Shown here: piece by piece, positions 43,357-53,423 of the stretch
Layout of the letters: the number at the start of each line of letters is the position of its first letter
Position numbering within the stretch: position 1 is the first letter of the stretch
DNA from: Corynebacterium efficiens YS-314
GTDB taxonomy: Bacteria; Actinomycetota; Actinomycetes; Mycobacteriales; Mycobacteriaceae
Assembly: GCF_000011305.1 (NCBI RefSeq)
Contig: NC_004369.1
Location: 1,860,001 to 1,924,000, forward strand
Reading direction: 5' to 3'
Length of the DNA: 64,000 nucleotides
Made by a program: the position numbers and the translations under genes
The notes under the pieces: generated by a model
Told to the model about the DNA's origin: nothing
The model's database searches: none
What the model saw: the letters and a program-made list of their open reading frames with translations, nothing else

Positions 43357-44703
43357 TTAACGCTTGTCGACGTCCACCTCATTGTCATACAGGGACGAAG
43401 GTGGTGTCTGCGCGGATGGCAGGGGTGAAGCTCCCGGTGGCAGCGCATGCCCCTGACCCGAATATGCCTGGTAGAGTCCGGTCTTCCCGTAGGAGAGACG
43501 ACGGTGGACGGCTTCGAAGGGGCCCTTCCGGCCTGCCAGGTCCAGGGCGTAGGCGAACAGGGCCGTGAGCACCCAGACAGCCAGTGCCACCGCGCTGGCC
43601 TCCAGGATGCCCCCACCGATGCCCAGGCCCAGGGTGAACGGCTGGGTGGCGATCAGCAGCAGGAGTGACTGGAGGATGTATCCGCTCATGGAGCGTGCGC
43701 CCAGTGCAGCGATCATGCGGGGAATCAGGGGCAGGTCGGCAGCCTCTCCCCCGGTGTCCCGCGCGTCCAGTTTCCGCTGCAGCGGCTGGACGAGCAGGGC
43801 GATGGCGGCGATGATACCCGGGCCGGTCAGTACACCGAAGGCCTGGTTGACCCCATAGAGGGGTTGTGCCCAGGAGGAGGGGAGAACACCGATCTCCGAC
43901 AATCCCCACGGCAGTCCGATGAGTATGACCACAGCCACCGCGATCCACACCGCGGTCCACAGCTGACGGCGGAACTCATCCACCCGGCTGAGCACCCGGT
44001 GGCGGGCGGCAATGTACCCGACGATCATCACCGGGAACAGCATGAGGATCTCCATGGGTATCGCCGCGACCTGACCGACCACCATGATGAGAGCGAAGAG
44101 CAGATACTCGCCGTAACTATCATGGGAGCCGCTCAGGAATCCCATGTCCGCCGGCGGGGCGGCATCCGTGGCCATGGACGTCAACACGGATACCCCCAGG
44201 GTGGAGATGAGGTTGAGGACGAAGAACACCCCCGCGAACCACCACAGGGTCTTGTCCCGGAAGGTCATCATCACGGCGAGGAGCATGCCCGCCACCCCGT
44301 AGAAGAACATGATGTCACCCCAGAACAGGAAGACCATGTGCACCAGACCGAACAGGGCGAGGAAACCATAACGCCGGACCAGGACGCGACGGGCCTGGCT
44401 CTCGGGGTATTTCCGACGCCACAGGCTGCCCACGATCATGCCCACGCCGTACCCCAACATGGTGGAGAACATCGGCAGGCCACGGACGTGGATGAACATG
44501 GCGCTGAGCACCACCGCGATCTGCTCCCACACCGACCCTGTAACCATGCCCCCCAACCGGTTGGCCTCCAGGCTGCTGTCCGCGGGAATCCATGCGGTGG
44601 CCACATTGGCCAGGGCGATGCCCAGCAGGGCGATGCCCCGGGCGATGTCGGGCGAGAGTATCCGGCTACGTTGGGCGGAGCATTCGGGGGATTGTGTGGT
44701 CAT
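43357..44703 (-). CDS. DUF418 membrane protein (YeiB-like)
   Basis: 448 aa with about ten hydrophobic helices. The N-terminus has the family hallmark LSPDIARGIALLGIALAN (D-x2-RG), and the C-terminal DUF418 half includes GARSMSGYILQSLLLL. The family shares features with acyltransferase-3 type membrane proteins; function in corynebacteria unknown. The C-terminal tail is Pro/Ser-rich and cytoplasmic. It is convergent to sigA and shares no operon with neighbours. Confidence 0.85.
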   Translation of the reverse strand: MTTQSPECSAQRSRILSPDIARGIALLGIALANVATAWIPADSSLEANRLGGMVTGSVWEQIAVVLSAMFIHVRGLPMFSTMLGYGVGMIVGSLWRRKYPESQARRVLVRRYGFLALFGLVHMVFLFWGDIMFFYGVAGMLLAVMMTFRDKTLWWFAGVFFVLNLISTLGVSVLTSMATDAAPPADMGFLSGSHDSYGEYLLFALIMVVGQVAAIPMEILMLFPVMIVGYIAARHRVLSRVDEFRRQLWTAVWIAVAVVILIGLPWGLSEIGVLPSSWAQPLYGVNQAFGVLTGPGIIAAIALLVQPLQRKLDARDTGGEAADLPLIPRMIAALGARSMSGYILQSLLLLIATQPFTLGLGIGGGILEASAVALAVWVLTALFAYALDLAGRKGPFEAVHRRLSYGKTGLYQAYSGQGHALPPGASPLPSAQTPPSSLYDNEVDVDKR

Positions 44704-44746
44704 GGGGACATCCTCACTTGTCAGGGGGAGTTGTCAGGCGGGCACA

Positions 44747-44770
44747 GAAAAAGGCCCCACCATGTGGGGC
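44747..44770 (-). terminator. intrinsic terminator of DUF4190 gene
   Basis: GCCCCAC (44754-44760) pairs with GTGGGGC (44764-44770) around a three-base loop; on the minus strand CTTTTTCTG follows. Confidence 0.8.
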
Positions 44771-44794
44771 GTGGACAGATATGGGTGGGGTTGA

Positions 44795-45349
44795 TCACGC
44801 GTTTTCGTTGAGGAACTGTTCCACACATGCCTGCTGGGAGGCGACATCGGGGTTATCGACGAAACAGTCCATGATCCCACTGTTGAGGAAAGCCACGACC
44901 ACCACCGCGAAGAACACGACGATCAGCAGGCTGATGACAGAGAGGATGAGACCACCGACCGACCAGCCGGTACGTTTTCCGGCACCGTGGAAGTTCTTGC
45001 CACGGACCAGGGCCACGATGGATACGATCACGCCGGCGACCGCGAGGAACGGGGCCGCGAGGATGAGGACAGCCAGGGGGCCGGCGAACACGGTCAGCAG
45101 CGCGACGATGCTGGCGATACCGAGGCCAAGGGCCCAGGCGGCCAGCTTGTTCGGTTTGGCGTTCATCGGGGAGTTCTCAAAACCGCCACCATAGGAGGTG
45201 GTGGAGGCGCCCTGGTAGGGCTGTTCCGCACCCCAGTCCGGGGCCCCGGAACCATAGGAACCGTAATCCGGTGGGCCACCGGGGTTGCCCTGGTGGGGAT
45301 GGTTGTTGTTGTCGCCGGGATCGCCGTACGGGTAATTGGGGGTGGTCAT
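44795..45349 (-). CDS. DUF4190-type small membrane protein
   Basis: 184 aa from ATG 45349 (MTTPNYPYGDPG). The first 70 residues are Gly/Pro/Tyr/Asn/Ser-rich and probably disordered; then two membrane helices of the DUF4190 type (AAWALGLGIASIVALLTVFAGPLAVL and LAVAGVIVSIVALVRG) and a third (LSVISLLIVVFFAVVVVAFL), and a short tail with two cysteines (DCFVDNP, QACVEQF). Function unknown. AAGG lies nine bases before the ATG. Confidence 0.82.
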   Translation of the reverse strand: MTTPNYPYGDPGDNNNHPHQGNPGGPPDYGSYGSGAPDWGAEQPYQGASTTSYGGGFENSPMNAKPNKLAAWALGLGIASIVALLTVFAGPLAVLILAAPFLAVAGVIVSIVALVRGKNFHGAGKRTGWSVGGLILSVISLLIVVFFAVVVVAFLNSGIMDCFVDNPDVASQQACVEQFLNENA

Positions 45350-45452
45350 GATAGTGGCCTTCCTCGGTGTCGGTTTCACGGATCGTCACCATCATTACCA
45401 CGATGGTGCGCACGGGAACACCCGGTGGGCGTGCCGTCATAGGAGACAAGAT

Positions 45453-45485
45453 TACCCCCAGCACCGTGCCACGGCGCTGGGGGTA
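45453..45485 (-). terminator. terminator of the DUF3039-helicase unit
   Basis: TACCCCCAGC (45453-45462) pairs with GCTGGGGGTA (45476-45485); inner CCGTG/CACGG extends it. AATCTTG follows on the minus strand. Confidence 0.65.
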
Positions 45486-45534
45486 TGTATTTTGATGCAG
45501 GACCCGTGCTGAAGCCACCCCTACCCGGGGGCTG

Positions 45535-47250
45535 TCACCACTGGCGGAGATAGGCGATGCGGTCGCGCAACTGCTGGGCGGTGCACAACGCGGTCGGCGG
45601 CCCGCCACAGTTTTTCCGGGCCTCGGTGTGGATGGCCCCGTGGGGACGGCCGGTCCGACCGGAGGTGATGGAGACCAGGGTGTTGAGCTCCTTGCGCAGG
45701 CGCGGGATCTCATCGCTGGCAACCTCCTCCCCCACTGGTTTCTCATGGATCTCAGCCTCACGCTGACGCTGGCGTTCCTCCTCCCGGCGGCGTTTCTCCT
45801 CCGCCTCGCGGGCATCCAGCTGCTCCTCCTGACGTTTGCGCAGCAGTTCACGCATCTGCTCCGCATCCAGCAGACCCGGCAGACCGAGGTAGTCGGCCTC
45901 CTCGGCGGAGCCGGCGAAGGTGGCGGTGCCATAGGTGGAACCGTCATAGATCAGCGAATCCAGTTCGGCCTCCGCGCCGAGGGATTCATAACTGGGGAGC
46001 AGATCCGGTTCGCTCTCCTTGCGGTTCGCCTGCTCAAGCAGATCATCATCCCAGCCTTCCTTGGGCCGGTCGGGCCGTCCGAGGACGTGGTCGCGGGACA
46101 CCTCCAGTTTGGCGGCGAGATCCAGCAACACCGGGACTGAGGGCAGGAACACCGAGGCGGTCTCCCCCGGCATGCGTGAACGCACGAAACGTCCGATGGC
46201 CTGCGCGAAGAACAGCGGGGTGGATGCCGAGGTGGCATAGACGCCCACGGCCAGGCGTGGGACGTCCACACCCTCCGAGACCATGCGGACCGCCACCATC
46301 CACTCATCGGTGGAGGCGGAGAACTCATCGATGCGTTCGGAGGCACCCGGCTCATCGGAGAGGATGATGGCCACCGGCGTCGATGACAACTCCTTGAGGA
46401 TCTTCGCATACGCACGCGCCGACTTGGTGTCGGAGGCGATGACCAGCCCGCCGGCATCGGGGATGTTCTGGCGCAGCTGCATCAGGCGGGTGTGCGCGGC
46501 GGACAACACCGAGGGGATCCAGTCACCCTTGGGATCCAGTGCTGTGCGCCAGGCCTTGGCGGTCTGCTCAGGGTTGAGGGGCTCACCCAGCCGTGCCGCG
46601 TATTCCTCCCCGGCGCTGTCCCGCCAGCGTGCCTCACCGGAGTAGGCGAGGAAGACCACGGGCCTGACCACCCCGTCGGCAAGCGCCTCGGAGTAGCCGT
46701 AGGTGTGGTCCGACCGGGAGACCATGTGCCCGTCCTCGTCCTCGGTGTAACGGACAAACGGGATGGGGGAATCATCGGAGCGGAAGGGCGTACCGGTCAG
46801 TGCGAGACGGTGCTCGGCATCGCGGTAGGCCTGACTGATGCCATCACCCCAGCTCTTGGCATCACCACCGTGGTGGATCTCATCGAGGATCACCAGGGAC
46901 CGGCGGGCCATGGTCACCTGGTAGTGCTTGAACGGGTGCATGGACACCTGGGCGTAGGTGACGCAGATGCCGTCATAGGCGGGGTTGACGCTGCCGGAAT
47001 TCTTGAATTCCGGGTCCAGCGCCAGACCGACACGCGCTGCCGCCTGCGACCACTGCACCTTGAGGTGCTCGGTGGGGACGACGACGATGATGCGGTCGAC
47101 GGTCCGGGATGCCTTCAGTTCCGTGGCCACGCGCAACGCAAACGTGGTTTTACCTGCACCGGGGGTTGCCACGGCCAGGAAGTCACGGGGTTTTTCAGCG
47201 AGAAATTTATCCAGGGCTGCGCGCTGCCAGGCCCTTAGATTGCCACTCAC
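45535..47250 (-). CDS. superfamily 2 DEAD/DEAH-box helicase
   Basis: 571 aa from a GTG. Walker A ATPGAGKTT, motif II ILDEIHHGG (DEIH), motif III LTGTPFRSD, motif V region MVSEGVDVPRLAVGVYAT and motif VI QAIGRFVRSR are all present. A coiled, highly charged Glu/Arg/Gln segment (about 470-510) precedes the C-terminal domain ending in QQLRDRIAYLRQW. Its start overlaps the DUF3039 stop by four bases (GTGA), so the two are made together. Substrate unknown; such helicases resemble restriction or repair motors, but no nuclease is linked. Confidence 0.88.
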   Translation of the reverse strand: MSGNLRAWQRAALDKFLAEKPRDFLAVATPGAGKTTFALRVATELKASRTVDRIIVVVPTEHLKVQWSQAAARVGLALDPEFKNSGSVNPAYDGICVTYAQVSMHPFKHYQVTMARRSLVILDEIHHGGDAKSWGDGISQAYRDAEHRLALTGTPFRSDDSPIPFVRYTEDEDGHMVSRSDHTYGYSEALADGVVRPVVFLAYSGEARWRDSAGEEYAARLGEPLNPEQTAKAWRTALDPKGDWIPSVLSAAHTRLMQLRQNIPDAGGLVIASDTKSARAYAKILKELSSTPVAIILSDEPGASERIDEFSASTDEWMVAVRMVSEGVDVPRLAVGVYATSASTPLFFAQAIGRFVRSRMPGETASVFLPSVPVLLDLAAKLEVSRDHVLGRPDRPKEGWDDDLLEQANRKESEPDLLPSYESLGAEAELDSLIYDGSTYGTATFAGSAEEADYLGLPGLLDAEQMRELLRKRQEEQLDAREAEEKRRREEERQRQREAEIHEKPVGEEVASDEIPRLRKELNTLVSITSGRTGRPHGAIHTEARKNCGGPPTALCTAQQLRDRIAYLRQW

Positions 47251-47498
47251 TTCCTACGCAGACCCTTGTAGATTCTCTCGCAGTCCGGGCACACGGGGGA
47301 ACCGGGCTTGGCCTGCTTGGTCACGGGGAAGGTCTCGCCGCACAGCGCAACAACCATGCGACCATTGACGGCGGAATCCACGATCTGGTCCTTCTTCACG
47401 TAGTGGAAGAACTTCGGGGTGTCGTCGCTGGTGGCGTTATCTTCCCTGATATCGGGGCGTTCAATAGTCTTCGTTGTCGTTCTCACCCATCCCATCAT
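47247..47498 (-). CDS. DUF3039 putative zinc-binding protein
   Basis: 83 aa from ATG 47498, with AGGA eight bases before it; GTG 47486 would also give the family core. The C-terminal half has Cys in VALCGETFPV and a CPDC pair, with a His (FHYVKK) that could complete a metal site. DUF3039 is widespread in actinobacteria beside sigA/sigB; in M. tuberculosis it is Rv2708c. Function unknown. It is translationally coupled to the helicase, which suggests a shared process. Confidence 0.82.
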   Translation of the reverse strand: MMGWVRTTTKTIERPDIREDNATSDDTPKFFHYVKKDQIVDSAVNGRMVVALCGETFPVTKQAKPGSPVCPDCERIYKGLRRK

Positions 47499-47543
47499 GC
47501 CCCAAATTCCTGCGTGCGCCATAAACGGACTACCCTTTGCGGT

Positions 47544-48074
47544 ATGAACCAGCGGAAATCCCGACAGCACAGGCCGAAAGGATCGTCGGGATCCTCTTCG
47601 AACAGGATGTTCAGGAAAATCCTCCGGCGTAATGAGGTCCTGCTCATCACGGACAAGAAGCGCACACACTCCCAGGACATCCGGCACCGGCGCCGTATCT
47701 ACAACATCATCCAGGTCTCCCGCGTGCCCCTGCTGGCATTCGCGGGGTTGTGCTGGATGATGTGGGGGCTGTGGTGGCTGGCTGCCATCATCTTCGTCAT
47801 CTCCATTCCCCTGCCGTGGATTGCGGTGGTCATCGCCAACGCCCGGGGCGAACCCCGCGATCCCCGGGAACGGGCGGTGTACAAACCCGCGCTGATCCGG
47901 GAGATGAATGAGCAGTTGCGCCTGGAAGCGGAACGCGCCCGTGAACTCGAGGCCGGGTCCTCCACCACGGAGGGTAAAGAGGTGGATCGCATCCGCAGGT
48001 TCGAGGGCATCACCATCGATGCTGACGATGACCTGAACGATGATCTGGAAGAGGACAATAAGAATGACAGTTAG
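47544..48074 (+). CDS. DUF3099 membrane protein
   Basis: 176 aa from ATG 47544 (MNQRKSRQHRPKG). A strongly basic N-terminus is followed by the DUF3099 core with two helices (LLAFAGLCWMMWGLWWLA and AIIFVISIPLPWIAVVIA) and the conserved NARGEPRDPRERAVYKP, and then an acidic C-terminal tail (DDDLNDDLEEDN). Function unknown. TACCCT lies seven bases before the ATG with no Shine-Dalgarno sequence, so it may be leaderless. Divergent from the DUF3039 gene and overlaps the next gene by 11 bases. Confidence 0.82.
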   Translation: MNQRKSRQHRPKGSSGSSSNRMFRKILRRNEVLLITDKKRTHSQDIRHRRRIYNIIQVSRVPLLAFAGLCWMMWGLWWLAAIIFVISIPLPWIAVVIANARGEPRDPRERAVYKPALIREMNEQLRLEAERARELEAGSSTTEGKEVDRIRRFEGITIDADDDLNDDLEEDNKNDS

Positions 48075-49611
48075 CCCGCAACACCGCTCGCCTCTGACCG
48101 ATGTGGCGCGCGAGGTGAAGAAGGTGTTCCGGGAGATCGGGTACACCACCCCGGGGATCGCCGACCTGCTCGGCCCCGATTACACCCAGGCCATGCATAC
48201 AGGGCAACCGGCGGCGGTGCGGTACCACCTGGACACCCTGCCCGAGACCGACCTCAACCTCGCGCTGCGGGCGCTGGTGCTGCGCGATGAGGTGCGCGTC
48301 GACAAGCTCGCGTCGCTGTTCGGGGAGCGCAACGTGGCAACGCTTATCGACGCCGGATTCGCCCGGCTCTGCGGTGCGGACGGGGTTCAGATGCTGATCG
48401 ACATCCGGCCGCAGCTCATCGCGGGTCGTCAGCAGTGGGTGTTCTCCGATGCGGATGCCTCCATGACCCAGCATGTCCCGGGGCCGGATCACGTCCTCGG
48501 GGTCGGGGCGGCCAGCCTGTCGTTGCTGCAGGCCACCCCGGTCTCCCCCACCGGACGGGTCCTTGATCTGGGTACCGGATCCGGCATCCAGGTGCTGGGA
48601 CAGGCGGGTAGCACCACGTCGATCACCGCCACCGATATCCACCCCCGGGCCCTGGATTTCGCCGAGGCCACCCTCGTGGACTCCGGGATCCCGGTGGAAC
48701 TGCTCGAGGGCAGCTGGTTCGATCCGGTGTCGGGTCGTGACTTCGACCGGATCATCGCCAACCCCCCGTTCGTGGTCGGCCCACCCGAGATCGGTCACGT
48801 CTACCGCGATTCCGGGATGGATCTCGACGGCGCCACCCGCCTGGTGGTGGAGCAGGCCTGCCGGCACCTCGCCCCGGGTGGGACCGCTCACCTCCTCGGC
48901 GCCTGGGTGCACTCAACGGGGATGTCCTGGCAGCAGCGGGTGGCCGACTGGCTCCCCGATGAGGGGTTCGCGGCGTGGATCATCCAGCGGGACTCGGTCA
49001 CCCCCGCCCAGTATGTGGGCACCTGGCTGGCGGATGAGTCCCTCGATCTGCGGGGCCCGGAGGCTGCGGAACGCACCACCGCCTGGCTGCGCCACTTCGA
49101 CAACGCCGGGGTCACGGGGGTGGGTTTCGGATTCATCGCGATCGAGCGCCTGCCACTTGCGGACGGGGCGGTGAAATCGGATATCCTCGCCGAGGACATG
49201 CCCCAGTTCTTCGAGGATCCCCTCGGTCCCGAGGTCACAGAATACTTCTCCCGTATCGCCTGGCTGCGGGAACAGACCAGGGAGTCCCTCCTCGGCTCCC
49301 GCTACCGGATCCGTCCCGGGGTGGCACTGGAGGATGTCCACCTGGCGGACGCGGAGGAGGGCATGGGTTTTGTCCCCGTGGCCAAACGCCTCACACGCAC
49401 CGACGGCCCACGCTGGACCCATGACATCGACCGGCACCTGGCCGCGGTGCTCTCCGGGTTGAATCCCCACGGGTTGAACCTGGAGGAGACGCTGGGATTG
49501 TATGCCGTGGCCAACGGCGTCGATGAGCATTCCCTCTACACCGGGGCCATCACCGCCGTGGTTGATCTGATCCGGCATGGGCTGGTCCTGCCCGCTGATC
49601 TGATCGCCTGA
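48064..49611 (+). CDS. class I SAM-dependent methyltransferase
   Basis: 515 aa from ATG 48064, with GAGGA before it. The SAM site [13 protein letters not shown] and the catalytic [10 protein letters not shown] (NPPF type) place it among RsmC/RlmG/HemK-like N-methyltransferases acting on adenine, guanine or glutamine. An N-terminal domain of about 150 residues and a C-terminal one of about 200 flank the catalytic fold, as in DUF7059-containing actinobacterial proteins. Target unknown. It overlaps the DUF3099 gene by 11 bases. Confidence 0.85.
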   Translation: MTVSPQHRSPLTDVAREVKKVFREIGYTTPGIADLLGPDYTQAMHTGQPAAVRYHLDTLPETDLNLALRALVLRDEVRVDKLASLFGERNVATLIDAGFARLCGADGVQMLIDIRPQLIAGRQQWVFSDADASMTQHVPGPDHVLGVGAASLSLLQATPVSPTGRVLDLGTGSGIQVLGQAGSTTSITATDIHPRALDFAEATLVDSGIPVELLEGSWFDPVSGRDFDRIIANPPFVVGPPEIGHVYRDSGMDLDGATRLVVEQACRHLAPGGTAHLLGAWVHSTGMSWQQRVADWLPDEGFAAWIIQRDSVTPAQYVGTWLADESLDLRGPEAAERTTAWLRHFDNAGVTGVGFGFIAIERLPLADGAVKSDILAEDMPQFFEDPLGPEVTEYFSRIAWLREQTRESLLGSRYRIRPGVALEDVHLADAEEGMGFVPVAKRLTRTDGPRWTHDIDRHLAAVLSGLNPHGLNLEETLGLYAVANGVDEHSLYTGAITAVVDLIRHGLVLPADLIA

Positions 49612-49624
49612 GAGGAGTCATAGT

Positions 49625-50059
49625 ATGAAAGCCGTATTGACACGGGTGAGTTCCGCGAGTGTGACCGTCGGGGACGAGGTGGTCGGTTCCATCGACTGCC
49701 CCGAGACCGGAGGGCTGCTGGCACTGGTCGGGGTCGGTGCCGCAGATGAACCAGACGCCTGGGAGACGATGGTGCGTAAGATAGCGGAGCTGCGCATTCT
49801 GGATAATGAGAAATCAGTCAGTGATGTGGGCGCGCCGGTGCTGCTCGTCAGCCAATTCACACTGATGGGGAAAACGGCCCGCGGCCGTCGCCCCTCCTGG
49901 TCCGATGCGGCGGCAGGCGGGATCGCGGAACCGGTCATGCGCAGGATCGCCACCGGCCTGCGGGAACGGGGCATCCACGTCGAGGAGGGACGTTTCGGGG
50001 CGATGATGAAGGTGGCCTCGGTCAACGAGGGCCCTTTCACAGTGTTGGTGGAGTGCTGA
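49625..50059 (+). CDS. dtd: D-aminoacyl-tRNA deacylase
   Basis: 144 aa, complete. The SQFTL motif and the GRRPSW segment are present; the cross-subunit Gly-cisPro type motif is here NEGPFT instead of the more usual NxGPVT. Dtd removes D-amino acids (and glycine from tRNA-Ala) from tRNA. GAGGAG precedes the ATG, 13 bases after the methyltransferase gene. Confidence 0.93.
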   Translation: MKAVLTRVSSASVTVGDEVVGSIDCPETGGLLALVGVGAADEPDAWETMVRKIAELRILDNEKSVSDVGAPVLLVSQFTLMGKTARGRRPSWSDAAAGGIAEPVMRRIATGLRERGIHVEEGRFGAMMKVASVNEGPFTVLVEC

Positions 50060-50214
50060 TCCCCGTCCCCGCATGAAGGTGAACGAGCTCAACGTGAGAA
50101 AGTTGCTACCCGCAATTTATTCATAATGTTCACCCCAAAAGCTACCCCCACGTCAAGGATGTGATCTTTATCCAGGGATTCTCGAGGGTGGCTGGCGGTT
50201 TATGTCGATTAATG

Positions 50215-50240
50215 GGAACTTTATAAATGGTCGTCCCGTT
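50215..50240 (+). promoter_or_regulatory. SigH-type promoter of sigB
   Basis: GGGAACT (GGAA at 50215-50218) and CGTTAA (GTT at 50238-50240), 19 bases apart, fit the ECF sigma-H consensus GGAA/GTT known in corynebacteria. Transcription would begin near 50248; AGGAGG (50263-50268) precedes the ATG. Confidence 0.7.
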
Positions 50241-50273
50241 AAATGTTATGAACCGCGAAATTAGGAGGCCAGT

Positions 50274-51275
<1,002 letters not shown>

Positions 51276-51330
51276 CACCACCACCGGGGATGCCCGCCAG
51301 GGCCCCAGACTCCGGTATCACATGCAGCAG

Positions 51331-51364
51331 GCTGGAAACCCTCACTGGGGTTTCCGGCCTTTTG
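51331..51364 (+). terminator. intrinsic terminator of sigB
   Basis: GCTGGAAACCC (51331-51341) pairs with GGGTTTCCGGC (51348-51358), one G-T, followed by CTTTTG. Confidence 0.8.
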
Positions 51365-51561
51365 TCTCTGGACATCGCTGACAGATTCCGCCACCACCCA
51401 TGTCTGCAGGTGGCATCGGTGGACTGTGACTAAGCTGTAATGGGTTCCGCCAGCATGCCCACGCACTCACGGCGCCAGGGTGGTGTGGTTGGGACCGGTG
51501 GCACAGGTGCCCCAGAAGCAGTTATAGGTTTGATCCCGCTATTTCGGTCGAGTTATTAGTG

Positions 51562-51603
51562 TTGACCCTCCGGGCGGGAATGAACACCGGTAGAATGCGT
51601 TAA
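51562..51603 (+). promoter_or_regulatory. promoter region upstream of dtxR
   Basis: TAGAAT (51591-51596) fits a SigA -10 element. Overlapping it, GGGAAT (51576-51581) and CGTTAA (51598-51603) are spaced like a SigH promoter (18 bases between GGAA and GTT). TTGACC at 51562-51567 is too far from TAGAAT (23 bases) to be its normal -35. Two sigma factors may therefore use the same region. Confidence 0.5.
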
Positions 51604-51704
51604 TGAACATGGACGAGGCCCACATCGTCTGGAGGCCCACCTCCCTCCCGGGATCAGGCAGGCCGGGGCAAATCGCATCCCGCAGGACGCGATTTTCTAG
51701 TTGA
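51603..51704 (+). CDS. 33-codon leaderless ORF upstream of dtxR
   Basis: ATG 51603 lies six bases after TAGAAT, the leaderless spacing seen for other genes here. The frame starts [14 protein letters not shown], contains many Arg/Gly/Ser and stops at 51702-51704, 29 bases before dtxR. Either a leader peptide or a chance frame. Confidence 0.4.
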   Translation: MNMDEAHIVWRPTSLPGSGRPGQIASRRTRFSS

Positions 51705-51733
51705 GAATAGATTTACAAGGAAGGCAGTCTCCT

Positions 51734-52426
51734 GTGAAGGATCTGGTCGATACCACTGAAATGTATCTGCGCACCATCTATGAGCTGGAGGAGGAGGGCA
51801 TTGTTCCCCTCCGTGCCCGCATCGCAGAGCGCCTTGAGCAGTCCGGTCCCACCGTCAGCCAGACGGTGGCCCGCATGGAACGTGATGGACTGGTCCATGT
51901 CAGCCCGGATCGCAGCCTCGAGATGACCCCGGAGGGCCGTGCCCTCGCCATCGCCGTCATGCGTAAGCACCGCCTGGCGGAGCGTCTGCTCACCGATATC
52001 ATCGGATTGGACATCCACAAGGTGCACGACGAGGCCTGCCGGTGGGAACATGTGATGAGTGACGAGGTGGAGCGTCGTCTCGTGGAGGTCCTCGACGATG
52101 TCACCCGCTCCCCCTTCGGCAATCCCATCCCGGGCCTGGCTGATATCGGTCTCGACCAGGACCGTGAGCCGGACTCCGGAATCCGGGCCATCGACCTGCC
52201 CCATGGTGAGTCCCTCCGGGTGCGTATCGTCCAGCTCAATGAGATCCTTCAGGTTGATCAGGAGCAGTTCAGTATCCTGAGCTCCGCGGGCATCCGGATC
52301 GGTACGGAGGTGGACATCATCAATGAGCAGGGTCGCGTGGTGATCACCCACAACGGGATGATGGTGGAGCTCATGGATGATCTCGCCCATGCCGTGCGTG
52401 TGGAGAAGGTCGACGGACTCAACTGA
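51734..52426 (+). CDS. dtxR: iron-dependent transcriptional repressor DtxR
   Basis: 230 aa from GTG 51734, with AAGGAAGG ten bases upstream. Very close to diphtheria DtxR over the first 140 residues: winged helix (about 1-60), primary metal site Met10, Cys102, Glu105, His106, ancillary site His79, His98, and a C-terminal SH3-like domain. With Fe(II) it represses iron uptake and activates iron storage genes. The linker region (about 145-155) differs from the diphtheria protein. The stop overlaps the galE ATG by one base. Confidence 0.98.
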   Translation: MKDLVDTTEMYLRTIYELEEEGIVPLRARIAERLEQSGPTVSQTVARMERDGLVHVSPDRSLEMTPEGRALAIAVMRKHRLAERLLTDIIGLDIHKVHDEACRWEHVMSDEVERRLVEVLDDVTRSPFGNPIPGLADIGLDQDREPDSGIRAIDLPHGESLRVRIVQLNEILQVDQEQFSILSSAGIRIGTEVDIINEQGRVVITHNGMMVELMDDLAHAVRVEKVDGLN

Positions 52427-53412
52427 TGAAACTCCTGGTCACCGGCGGGGCGGGTTATGTCGGTAGTGTCTGCGCTGCCGTCCTCGTTGAACGTGGACAT
52501 GATGTCACCGTTATCGATAATTTCACCACCGGCAACCGCGAGGCCGTCCCGGCCTCCGCCACGCTGGTGGAGGGCGATGTCCGTGACGTAGCCGATGAGG
52601 TACTGGCTGCCGGGGGGTTCGACGGGGTGGTGCACTTCGCCGCGCGTTCCCTGGTGGGTGAATCCGTGGATCACCCGGCCGACTACTGGCAGCATAATAT
52701 GGTCACCTCCCTGACCCTGCTCGATGCGATGCGCGCCCACGGGGTGGACAACCTGGTATTTTCCTCCACGGCGGCCACCTACGGTGAGCCGGAACAGGTT
52801 CCCATCACCGAGGACATGCCCACCGCCCCCACGAATCCCTATGGGGCATCCAAGCTGGCCATCGACTATGCCATCACCTCCTATGCCCGGGCTTATGGGC
52901 TGGGGGCCACCAGCCTGCGCTATTTCAACGTGGCGGGAGCCTATGGGAACATCGGTGAAAACCGGGAGGTGGAAACCCATCTGATCCCCCTGGTGCTGCA
53001 GGTTGCCCTGGGCCACCGGGAGAAGATCTTCATGTTCGGTGACGACTGGCCCACCGCAGATGGCACCGCGGTACGCGATTACATCCACATCCACGATCTG
53101 GCCGAGGCACATGTCCTGGCCCTGGAGTCCAACGTCGGTGGAACCCACCGCATCTTCAATCTCGGATCGGGTGATGGTTACAGCGTCAGACAGGTGGTGG
53201 AGATGTGCCGTGAGGTTACCGGACACCCGATCCCCGCCGAGGTGGCGCCCCGGCGCGCCGGAGACCCGGCGGTGCTGATCGCGTCCTCGGAGAAGGCACA
53301 ACGGGAACTCGGGTGGAACCCCACCCGCACCGATCTGCGCACCATCGTGGAGGATGCCTGGGCATTCACCTCACAGCTCGGCGAACGCGCGCACAGCGCC
53401 CACCGCGGTTAA
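52426..53412 (+). CDS. galE: UDP-glucose 4-epimerase
   Basis: 328 aa extended short-chain dehydrogenase. NAD site GGAGYVG (residues 7-13), catalytic Tyr/Lys in [13 protein letters not shown], and SSTAATYG with the catalytic Ser/Thr. It interconverts UDP-glucose and UDP-galactose, providing galactose for arabinogalactan. Its ATG shares one base with the dtxR stop (TGATG), so it is translationally coupled to the iron regulator, an arrangement conserved in corynebacteria without obvious functional reason. Confidence 0.94.
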   Translation: MKLLVTGGAGYVGSVCAAVLVERGHDVTVIDNFTTGNREAVPASATLVEGDVRDVADEVLAAGGFDGVVHFAARSLVGESVDHPADYWQHNMVTSLTLLDAMRAHGVDNLVFSSTAATYGEPEQVPITEDMPTAPTNPYGASKLAIDYAITSYARAYGLGATSLRYFNVAGAYGNIGENREVETHLIPLVLQVALGHREKIFMFGDDWPTADGTAVRDYIHIHDLAEAHVLALESNVGGTHRIFNLGSGDGYSVRQVVEMCREVTGHPIPAEVAPRRAGDPAVLIASSEKAQRELGWNPTRTDLRTIVEDAWAFTSQLGERAHSAHRG

Positions 53413-53423
53413 CACGTCCCTGT

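Noticed and set aside
47499..48149. Long minus-strand extension upstream of DUF3039
   Set aside because: It lies antisense to the DUF3099 gene; only the last 83 codons match a known family and follow a ribosome-binding sequence.
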